Assembly: GCA_017405115.1 (NCBI GenBank)
Contig: JAFRBA010000135.1
Coordinates: 1 to 17,710, forward strand
Length of the DNA stretch: 17,710 nt
Direction of reading: 5' to 3'
Source of the DNA: Kiritimatiellia bacterium
GTDB lineage: Bacteria > Verrucomicrobiota > Kiritimatiellia > RFP12 > UBA1067
In this document: positions 1-6,702 of the stretch, one piece after another
Position numbering within the stretch: position 1 is the first letter of the stretch
Layout: each line of letters begins with the position of its first letter
Position numbers and translations under genes: made by a program
The notes under the pieces: model-generated
What the model saw: the letters and a program-made list of their open reading frames with translations, nothing else
Told to the model about the DNA's origin: nothing
Database searches by the model: none

Positions 1-137
1 CTGCAATCAAGGCAGTCGGCGAGAGTCCTACGCTTATCTGCGGGTCGTTATTCCTCGCCGGACTCGCCCTTGGCGAACTGAACGCCTATCCCTGGCCAGT
101 GAAACGCCGCGACCCCGCGGAACTGCTCAAAGCATGA
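1..137 (+). CDS. folC: Folylpolyglutamate/dihydrofolate synthase-like protein, C-terminal end only
   Basis: The gene enters from outside the window; its reading frame is set by codons starting at position 3 and it ends with TGA at 135-137. About 44 residues are visible. They contain the stretch LICGSLFLAGLALGEL, which matches the last strand and helix of Mur-ligase-type folylpolyglutamate synthases (the family ends in a GSLYLVGEV-like segment). FolC adds glutamate to folates in the cytoplasm using ATP. It converges with the glycan cluster, whose last gene stops 22 nt away, and I see no hairpin with a T-run between them. The call rests on one short motif; another Mur-ligase-type enzyme cannot be excluded. 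Confidence 0.6.
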   Translation, partial: AIKAVGESPTLICGSLFLAGLALGELNAYPWPVKRRDPAELLKA

Positions 138-159
138 ACGCCAACGCCATCGAGCTCGG

Positions 160-2319
160 TTAGTATTCATCTGCTGCAAATTTCGCAGATGGAATCGTCG
201 GGACTGAGCTGTCAAATCGCGCCGCCTTGCCGGGTTCGAGCATCAACAGCCGCGACGCTCCGTCCGGGAACGCCACCTCGACATCGCACCTGGAGAATCC
301 TACAATTTCTCCGTAGACACGGCCGCCGGGTTCATATGTCGCGCTGACCCTGTGTCCGCCCGGCGCAAGAAGGTCCCTGAAGCGAACACGGCCGCCCTTC
401 CATTCCCCAGGGAGCGAGGGGAACAGCCGAATGCGGCCAAAGGCGCCCTGAAGCAGAAGCTCCTGGACGCCGCGCGCGAACGCGAGATTCGCCTCAAGGG
501 TAAAGACGTCGCATTGCGGGCGGTCGCGCCGCACGGCGTCCCGGTACCAGTAGTTGAGGTGAAAGCCGTTTCTGGCGGTAAAGAGCGAGGCAAACTCCCT
601 GAGGCAGACGATGGCCTCGTCGCCCAGCCCGACGCTCGCGCACTTGCACGCCGCCTCCGGCAGCGTATGGCCCGCCCAGCCGGACTTGCCGCACGACAGA
701 TAATGGCGGACTGACGACAGGGCGTCCGCCCCGGCGTCGACGTTGCCGAACGGGAATATGTCGTGCAGATGGGAAAGATGCAAATGCGACCTCCGAAGCG
801 GCATTCCGAGAGCGACAAGATAACGTCCCTGCCCGTCGAGCAGAGCCGGGCCGAGCGACGCCGCAAGGCCCTGTAGCCACTTCTCCTCCTCATGGGATCC
901 GCGCGCCTTCGCCAGGGCCGCCACCTGGAGGAGAAAGCCCTTCGTGACAGAGCGGTCGTACGATGTGTTAGGCTTCAGGAACGACTTGACGTCGCTCTCG
1001 CCTATGCCGCCGTCACTGGAGATTTCCGGGGAGCCAGAGACTACATAGCGGCGCACGCCTTCCTCGTCCGGGGGCAGCAGCACCTGATCCACGCCCTTGG
1101 CCAGCGCGAGGCCGAGCGGCCATATCCGCTCGAGCCGTTCGGCTGTCGGACGATACGCCCAGGCATTGAAGACCTCGGCAAAGCCCCAGAGCCCGTGGCT
1201 CGGCGGCAACGCCCACATAGGCCCGCCTGCGATGAAAGTTCCGTCATAGGCCATATGCCCCGGAATCGCAGCAGCGCCGTCCTTCATCCCGAAGAACTTC
1301 CGCCCGTATTCCTGGAACGCCGGCAGCAGTTCCGCCATGTGAAATGCATACGCGTCGAGCTCGTCGACATGCCCCGCGACGGGAGCCGCCCAGTACGACT
1401 CCTGCACATTGAGGTCCATGTGGTAGTCGCCGTGCCACGGCGGGAGGGTGCCGTTGTCGGCAGTCCACACCGCCTGAAGGGCGATCGGGGCGTACGGCGG
1501 ACGCGACGCCGCGCCATAGCAGTACATGGCGAAGTCATAAAACCGCTGGATCACAGCATCCGGCAGCTCAACCTCCGAGACGCGCCAGAAGCGCCGCCAG
1601 AACGCCGAGTCCGGAGCGGCGTCCGCCCCGACGAAGCGGACGCCCGCCCTGAAGTCGCGCACCCAGCGCCCTTTTGCGTCCGGACGATTGCCGCGCTGGT
1701 AGAAGGCCCCTCCTGGCGAGATGTCGATCTTCGGCTCCGGATATCCGCCCAGCGCGGCGAATGCCGCGTTCGTCGTGAAACCCAGCGATGCAAACTCCAC
1801 GCCGTCCGGCACGGAGAGGGAGAGGAACGGCGAATCATCGTCGAACCACGCGCGCAGATGCCGCTCCCCAGCCCTTGTCGCGACTATGATCTCGGCAGAA
1901 CCTTCGCGTGCGTTCAGCACAAATCGACGGCAGCTTACGCCGTCGGCGAAACGGGCCACCAGCCGCACTCCGGGCAGCTTGCACGGATTCCTGCGAATGC
2001 AATATTTTGAGCGGAGCTTCGCCATGTCGTTCGTGTAAAGCGGCAGACGGCTCCATGTCGCGTCAGGATCGTCCATGATCGGGTTGCGCTCGGCATGCCA
2101 GTAGTCCGCGCGATCGAGCGTAATGCGAAGTTCGTCACCAGAGCCCCAGAGCAAAGCACCGGCCTGGCCGTTGCCGAGCGGAACAGCGTCCACCCAGCGA
2201 TCGACAGGCGCCTCCATCTCGAAAAGTCTCTCGAGGGGAATCCTTTCACAGGCAGCTTGCGAGCAGAGGATCGGGAAAAGAACGGTCACTCCAGCCCAGA
2301 CACATCTATACTTGCGCAT
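160..2319 (-). CDS. GH95-like glycoside hydrolase, exported (alpha-L-fucosidase/galactosidase type)
   Basis: Last gene of the minus-strand cluster, 719 residues. I start it at the ATG at 2319 because AAGGTGG lies 5 nt upstream; an in-frame ATG at 2334 has no ribosome site. Residues 1-23 form a signal peptide (VWAGVTVLFPILCSQA core). The N-terminal beta domain carries VDAVPLGNGQAGALLWG, the GH95 hallmark. The (alpha/alpha)6 barrel carries DLNVQESYW near residue 302, SPEIS near 430, HLHLSHLHDIFPF near 512 and FTLEANLAFARGVQELLLQ near 606; the C-terminal beta domain holds FPSLPGEW. Compared with GH95 alpha-L-fucosidases, the usual N-x-N is D-x-N and the usual catalytic Asp of the QIDANFG-type motif is Glu, so specificity may differ. 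Family assignment is good; substrate is open. It follows the activase gene by 52 nt. Confidence 0.82.
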   Translation of the reverse strand: MRKYRCVWAGVTVLFPILCSQAACERIPLERLFEMEAPVDRWVDAVPLGNGQAGALLWGSGDELRITLDRADYWHAERNPIMDDPDATWSRLPLYTNDMAKLRSKYCIRRNPCKLPGVRLVARFADGVSCRRFVLNAREGSAEIIVATRAGERHLRAWFDDDSPFLSLSVPDGVEFASLGFTTNAAFAALGGYPEPKIDISPGGAFYQRGNRPDAKGRWVRDFRAGVRFVGADAAPDSAFWRRFWRVSEVELPDAVIQRFYDFAMYCYGAASRPPYAPIALQAVWTADNGTLPPWHGDYHMDLNVQESYWAAPVAGHVDELDAYAFHMAELLPAFQEYGRKFFGMKDGAAAIPGHMAYDGTFIAGGPMWALPPSHGLWGFAEVFNAWAYRPTAERLERIWPLGLALAKGVDQVLLPPDEEGVRRYVVSGSPEISSDGGIGESDVKSFLKPNTSYDRSVTKGFLLQVAALAKARGSHEEEKWLQGLAASLGPALLDGQGRYLVALGMPLRRSHLHLSHLHDIFPFGNVDAGADALSSVRHYLSCGKSGWAGHTLPEAACKCASVGLGDEAIVCLREFASLFTARNGFHLNYWYRDAVRRDRPQCDVFTLEANLAFARGVQELLLQGAFGRIRLFPSLPGEWKGGRVRFRDLLAPGGHRVSATYEPGGRVYGEIVGFSRCDVEVAFPDGASRLLMLEPGKAARFDSSVPTIPSAKFAADEY

Positions 2320-2371
2320 GACGCCACCTTTCATTCATTGCAGCACACTCGACAAAAAGTCTGCCCAGCGC

Positions 2372-3217
2372 CTATTGCTTTTCATGTCGCCTCGCCGGCA
2401 TTGTATCCTTCATTCCAAGCGCCAGATACTTGGAGCGGGCATAGTCGAGGTATTCGAGATCGACAACTGACGATTCGGGGATGCCGAGCGAGGCGAGATA
2501 GCGGTGGCGGGCGGAGATGTCGTCGCCGTCCGTACAGCCCGGCACGACAAGGCAACGCACCTCAAGCTTGGCCTTCGCCGCAACAAGACATTCTAGATTC
2601 TTCCTGACGATCGCGTTTGAAACGCCGGTGTAGTTGACGTGCAGCGAGTCGTCGTGCGCCTTGTAGTCGGGAAGCCACATGTCCGTCACGGGGAGCATCG
2701 CGTCGATTGCTGCGGGCGGCGCGTAGAGCGACGTGTCGAGGCACGTGTGGAGTCCCGCTGCCTTGAACGCCCTGAAAAGTTCCGCCGCCCATTCCCAGAA
2801 GAAGAGCGGCTCGCCGCCGGAGAGCGTTACGCCGCCGCCGGACTCGTCGTAGAACGCCTTGTCCTCAAGCGCCTTGGCGACGATCTCGGGTATCGTCATC
2901 GGCTTGCCGTAGAACTTCAGCGCCCGGGTAGGGCAGGTCGCCTCGTCCATCGTGCACTTCGCGCAATGCCTGCAAAGGTGCTGGAACCGCGCGGTCTGCG
3001 GTTTAGTGTCGATGGACTCCGGGTTGTGGCACCAGATGCACTTGAGCGGACATCCCTTGACGAAGAACGTCGTGCGGATTCCTGGCCCGTCCCAGATGGC
3101 CATGCGCTTGGTATCGAGCATCAGCGGCGTCTTCACGGCACGACCGTCTGCAGCCATCATCGGGCTCACGGCAAAAGCGGCGGAAGCCGCAAGGAACTCT
3201 TTGCGCGACATCGACAC
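2372..3217 (-). CDS. Radical-SAM glycyl radical enzyme activase (PFL-AE family) with Tat-like signal
   Basis: 281 residues. It would install the glycyl radical on the GRE encoded two genes upstream, using SAM and a [4Fe-4S] cluster. Visible motifs, numbered from the ATG at 3211: MAIWDGPGIRTTFF (37-50), the radical-SAM triad CPLKCIWC (C54, C58, C61) followed by HNPES, one auxiliary cluster motif CRHCAKC plus C93-P (80-94), and GGGVTLSGGEPLF (125-137), the SAM-binding GGE. Most non-PFL activases have two auxiliary cluster motifs here; only the second remains. The N-terminus SRKEFLAASAAFAVSPMMA resembles a twin-arginine signal with RK in place of RR. GTG at 3217 sits 6 nt after AGGAGG; the ATG at 3211 is 12 nt away, so I prefer GTG, but both give the same signal. 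The gene begins 10 nt after the propeller gene's stop, and its AGGAGG overlaps that stop. Confidence 0.88.
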   Translation of the reverse strand: MSMSRKEFLAASAAFAVSPMMAADGRAVKTPLMLDTKRMAIWDGPGIRTTFFVKGCPLKCIWCHNPESIDTKPQTARFQHLCRHCAKCTMDEATCPTRALKFYGKPMTIPEIVAKALEDKAFYDESGGGVTLSGGEPLFFWEWAAELFRAFKAAGLHTCLDTSLYAPPAAIDAMLPVTDMWLPDYKAHDDSLHVNYTGVSNAIVRKNLECLVAAKAKLEVRCLVVPGCTDGDDISARHRYLASLGIPESSVVDLEYLDYARSKYLALGMKDTMPARRHEKQ

Positions 3218-3227
3218 GTCAAGCCTC

Positions 3228-4313
3228 CTACCTTCCATGCGCAGGCAGCCCCTCTTTGGCTGCTTTCTCCGCCGTCGCGCCGCCCAAGGCCGCAGCCCTG
3301 CAGCATTCGCGCAGCTCCGCCGCGCCATCCTGCGCGGCGTCCGGGCGGAAGAACGACTCGCAGAACTCGCGTTCCGTGCAATCGGCCTCGGCAAGGGCGG
3401 CGAACTCGTGCCCGCGCTGGTCACCCCACGAATAGAACATGAACAGCCTGCCGTTCCATTCACACATGTCAAGGTCTGACGCGTTGATGTCCACCGCCTT
3501 GGCGATGTATTCCAGTTCCGCCGCCGAGAACTCGCCATTCGGGTGAATCAACCTGTCCTCCGGGCCGTACGCAATTGCATACGCGGGGCTGAGGTCCCAG
3601 TGGCGCAGGTCCCGCGAACGGCGCACGCGCGTGTTGAAGCCCTTTTCATAGCTGCCGTCGAGGTGGAAGAAGTAGAACCAGCCGTCGAAGTACCGGAGCA
3701 TCGGCCCGCCGGTGTAGAATTCGCGCCCCATGACAGCCCCGTCAATCACCTTCCATTCTCGCAGGTCTTTCGACTCGGCGAAGAACATCGTGAACGGCCT
3801 GGGTCCTACAAGATCCTTCGGCGCCGAAAGCTCAAACGCCATTACATAGCGGTCGTCCGCCCTGCACACAGTCGTGTTGTAGCCCTTCCACCGGGAATCT
3901 TCGAGTATGACGCGCGGCTTCGTCCAGTGTACAAGGTCCGTTGACTCCGTCTGGTAGAAGCGGCCCTTACCCCAGCCCTCCACCGCAGTGACGACGACGC
4001 AGTCTCCAGCGACAAAGGCGCTGCCTAGATGGAGGCCCTTGGCGAACGGAGGCGTCACAGTCTTCATGTCCTCGGCGTCACGGAAGCGGAAATAGGAGTC
4101 GCCCGACTCGTTGCCGCGGTAGCGCTTGTCCGGACTCATCCAGCGGATGTACTCCATAATCCACAGCCGGCCCTTGAACACTATCGGGGTCGCCTCTACG
4201 ATGAACAGGTCATAGGTGCCCAGTTTTCTCACTACGGGCTGGACGGCCTCCAGGCCAGGCGCAAAAGCCGCCAGCAGAAGAAAACACAGGATCGTCGATC
4301 TGCGCATTGTCAT
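3228..4313 (-). CDS. Exported five-bladed beta-propeller glycosidase-like protein (GH43/GH117-type fold)
   Basis: 361 residues, starting at ATG 4313 with GGAGG 6 nt upstream; a second ATG at 4307 is also possible. Residues 5-23 form a signal peptide (STILCFLLLAAFAPGLEA). Blade motifs recur: TPIVFKGRLWIMEY (42-55), STDLVHWTKP (124-133), FAESKDLREWKV (178-189), GPMLRYFDGWFYFFHLDG (203-220), RRSRDLRHWD (231-240) and CEWNGRLFMFYSW (284-296). The S-x-DL-x-x-W repeat is typical of the GH32/43/62/68/117 propeller clan, whose members act on arabinose, xylose, fructose or anhydro-galactose linkages. Candidate acids are D35 and E40 in the first blade and E198, but I cannot assign the catalytic triad. 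It sits between the GRE and the activase, 16 nt and 10 nt from them, suggesting a shared substrate. The family is uncertain; the propeller fold is likely. The C-terminal 40 residues are rich in Ala, Glu and Cys and lie outside the fold. Confidence 0.7.
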   Translation of the reverse strand: MTMRRSTILCFLLLAAFAPGLEAVQPVVRKLGTYDLFIVEATPIVFKGRLWIMEYIRWMSPDKRYRGNESGDSYFRFRDAEDMKTVTPPFAKGLHLGSAFVAGDCVVVTAVEGWGKGRFYQTESTDLVHWTKPRVILEDSRWKGYNTTVCRADDRYVMAFELSAPKDLVGPRPFTMFFAESKDLREWKVIDGAVMGREFYTGGPMLRYFDGWFYFFHLDGSYEKGFNTRVRRSRDLRHWDLSPAYAIAYGPEDRLIHPNGEFSAAELEYIAKAVDINASDLDMCEWNGRLFMFYSWGDQRGHEFAALAEADCTEREFCESFFRPDAAQDGAAELRECCRAAALGGATAEKAAKEGLPAHGR

Positions 4314-4329
4314 TGACCTCCTCCAGTCT

Positions 4330-6702
4330 CTATCGCGGCATTGCCTCAAGCCGCCGGATGAAACCATCCTGCTCCCGTTTCGGTATGTCGTTCCACCGGA
4401 TGTTCCAGCCGGCGACGCGAACCTGCAGGTTTTCGTACTTTTCGGGGTGCTGCTGCGCATCCTTCAGCTCCTCCACCGACTGGATGTTGAGGTTGAGCGC
4501 GCAGCCCCCGTTTTTGAAGAACACCTTGCAGAAAGCCTTGAACGCCGCAAGCCCCCGCTCTCCGGCTACCGAGGAAGAATGCAGCATCATGTCCAGCACG
4601 AGTCCGCACGGAAAGAACGCAGGGTCGACGGACGCCTCCCAGCTCTTCAGGACGGCCGTAGCACCCTCGGCGTCGCCGCCGATGGACGGGGCCATGTTCT
4701 TCGACAGCTCCTCGCCGGCCTTGCGACCGTCTGGCGTCGCACCGGTGCGCCGACCGGCCACTATGTACCCACGAGAGTTGAGGCCGTAGCAGACGTACTT
4801 TCCGCCGCGAGAGTTGGGAAGGCCAACGAACCTGCCGGTGAACGTCTCAATGAGCTCGCGTCCCAGCGCGTCGACCTCGGCGTCGCCGCAGCCCCACTTG
4901 CGGCGCGAACGCGCCATGCGAAGACGCAAGGGCTCCCGGCCCGCCCAGTTACCGGCGAGAATCGCGTCCAGCTCCGCCAGCGTCAGCTCGCGCTTCTCGT
5001 AGACTAGTTCCTTCACCGCCATCAAAGAGTCCACGGCCGAGGCGAACGCGACCTCCGACATGGTCGTGTGGTTGTAGCGCATGCCCGTCGAGAACGCGTC
5101 GCGCCCCGTCTTCAGCGCATGGTCGACTCCAAGCGTCAGCACCAGCGACGGGTTTATGTCATAGAGACCGCTCTCCAAGTAGTCCATCACCCTGCGCGTC
5201 AAGTCCGTAACAGCCCCGAGCCGACGATAGTACTCGCGCTTGAAGTCGTCGAACGACGGGAGAGGGCACAGGCGCCCTTCCCTGGCGTCTTTCAGCATCT
5301 GCTCCATCGGCTTGACGAGGTTGATGTTGCACGCGCTGGTGCAGTTGCCCTCCGGCGGGAGCCACTCGAAACAGCCCCAGACAACGAGACGCCGGCACTC
5401 GTCGGGCGAAAGCCCCAGTTTTGACATCGACCGCGCCATGCCTTTCTCCCCCATCAGAACGAGGGAGCGGTGGTTACGAAGCATCCGAAGTGCCTTGTCC
5501 CATATCGCGTCCGGCGTGGAGTCCGCGATCTTCAGCTGGAGTTTTGGAGTGGGAAGCCCCTCTTTGTCAACGACGTCGAGGATGATGTGCGACAGCGGAT
5601 TGTACTCTGTCGTGCCGTCGGCCTTGGTGCCTCCGAGACACAGTGGGTGGCCCCAGTAGTTGTCTATGGACCCGAACTGCCAGATGAAATGCCTGAACTC
5701 CTCGCGGAACTCGGCCTCGGTTGTGCGCCCGGCGGCGATGTCGTCGCGGTAGTACGGCCACCAGAGCCGATCTACGTCGCCGAACGAGCGAACTTGGTAT
5801 CGGTCAAGGTACTCACCTACGATGAAATAGACAAATGTGAACTGCATGACGTCGAAGACCGTCTGCGGGGGACCATTGCGCAGGCGTCCGAGCGAGGCGA
5901 CTTCCTTTTCGAGCAATCCGGCCCGCGTCCTGCCGCCGCACCGCGCAAGCTCCGCCTTTGCCGCTCCCTCAAGCCGCCCCAAGAACCTCAGAAAGGCGTC
6001 CGCCGCCATAAGTTCGGAGGCGTAGAACGGCGAATCCTCACCACCGTTCTCCCTGGCACGGCGCTTCACGCGTTCCTTCATGCCGGTGAAGCCAAGCCGC
6101 AGGATGTCGTCCCAGTTCGGAGCGGAATGGTCGTAGTCGCGATAGCACTTGCCGCCGCCCACCTCGATGTCGTACATCGCCTGATACAGCCATTCAGGAG
6201 CCGTCTCCCTCTCGACCTCCGTCAGCCTGTCCGCCAGAATGCCACTGATCGGACGCTTCCACCTGTTCCAGCAGGAGATCGCCGGGAAGCAGTCGTATTT
6301 CGAGAAGCCAAGCGCGACATTGTCGACAAGGTCGTCCAGCATCTTCGCCTTGACGATGGGCCAGGGTTCATTTCCCTTGCTGGCCGCGACTACAGCCTCT
6401 ACCCCGGTCTTCAATGCGTCGGCACCAAGCCCGCTCGACTGGTCCGACACGTCCGTGCGCCACTTCCATTTCAGATACGACGCCATGTCGTCTATCCGTC
6501 GCGGCGGTTTCGCCCGCTCGACCGACGGCTGCTGCCCGCCGCCCTCGTTGTAGAACTCCTGTCCCGGGCGCCAGGCCAGCTCTGCCTCGCTGATCCGCGC
6601 AAGCGCGTTCGTGTACTCCGCATATGTCATCGCAGCGACGGCATTCGCGTACAAGGCGGCTGCGACAAGCACAAGGAAGCCTGGAAGCCGACAGACAACC
6701 AT
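4330..6702 (-). CDS. Glycyl radical enzyme (PFL/dehydratase superfamily) with N-terminal signal peptide
   Basis: 790 residues. The ATG at 6702 overlaps the previous stop (TGATG) and has AGGGGGG about 6 nt upstream; a GTG at 6705 is in frame. Numbering below is from that GTG. Residues 7-25 (LPGFLVLVAAALYANAVAA) look like a Sec signal peptide with an Ala-x-Ala end. The mature part is a complete GRE: LCLGGTKADGTTEYNPLSH (355-373), the thiyl-radical site WGCFEW with C445 and E447, HTTMSEVAFASAVDSL (546-561), TGATPDGRKAGE (654-665), NIQSVEELKDAQQHPEKY (740-757) and the glycyl loop VRVAGW with G766. C-x-E is the pattern of GRE dehydratases and C-N or C-S lyases, where Glu acts as base; PFL has adjacent Cys residues instead. 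The substrate is unknown. No microcompartment genes are near. A cytoplasmic start at M26 (6630) has no ribosome site. Confidence 0.9.
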   Translation of the reverse strand: MVVCRLPGFLVLVAAALYANAVAAMTYAEYTNALARISEAELAWRPGQEFYNEGGGQQPSVERAKPPRRIDDMASYLKWKWRTDVSDQSSGLGADALKTGVEAVVAASKGNEPWPIVKAKMLDDLVDNVALGFSKYDCFPAISCWNRWKRPISGILADRLTEVERETAPEWLYQAMYDIEVGGGKCYRDYDHSAPNWDDILRLGFTGMKERVKRRARENGGEDSPFYASELMAADAFLRFLGRLEGAAKAELARCGGRTRAGLLEKEVASLGRLRNGPPQTVFDVMQFTFVYFIVGEYLDRYQVRSFGDVDRLWWPYYRDDIAAGRTTEAEFREEFRHFIWQFGSIDNYWGHPLCLGGTKADGTTEYNPLSHIILDVVDKEGLPTPKLQLKIADSTPDAIWDKALRMLRNHRSLVLMGEKGMARSMSKLGLSPDECRRLVVWGCFEWLPPEGNCTSACNINLVKPMEQMLKDAREGRLCPLPSFDDFKREYYRRLGAVTDLTRRVMDYLESGLYDINPSLVLTLGVDHALKTGRDAFSTGMRYNHTTMSEVAFASAVDSLMAVKELVYEKRELTLAELDAILAGNWAGREPLRLRMARSRRKWGCGDAEVDALGRELIETFTGRFVGLPNSRGGKYVCYGLNSRGYIVAGRRTGATPDGRKAGEELSKNMAPSIGGDAEGATAVLKSWEASVDPAFFPCGLVLDMMLHSSSVAGERGLAAFKAFCKVFFKNGGCALNLNIQSVEELKDAQQHPEKYENLQVRVAGWNIRWNDIPKREQDGFIRRLEAMPR

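Noticed and set aside
138..159. Terminator between folC and the GH95-like gene
   Set aside because: The 22-nt gap has no stem followed by a T-run on either strand.
892..2010. Plus-strand open frame of 372 codons opposite the GH95-like gene
   Set aside because: Shadow of a gene with clear family motifs; composition is typical of a complementary GC-rich frame.
3217..3538. Upstream extension of the activase to an ATG at 3538
   Set aside because: The extra 107 codons overlap the propeller gene in another frame and have Arg/Ser-rich shadow composition; AGGAGG points to GTG 3217.
4330..6702. Calling the GRE a pyruvate formate-lyase
   Set aside because: The site is GCFE with a single Cys followed by Glu, not the adjacent cysteines of PFL; the catalytic pattern fits the dehydratase/lyase side of the superfamily.
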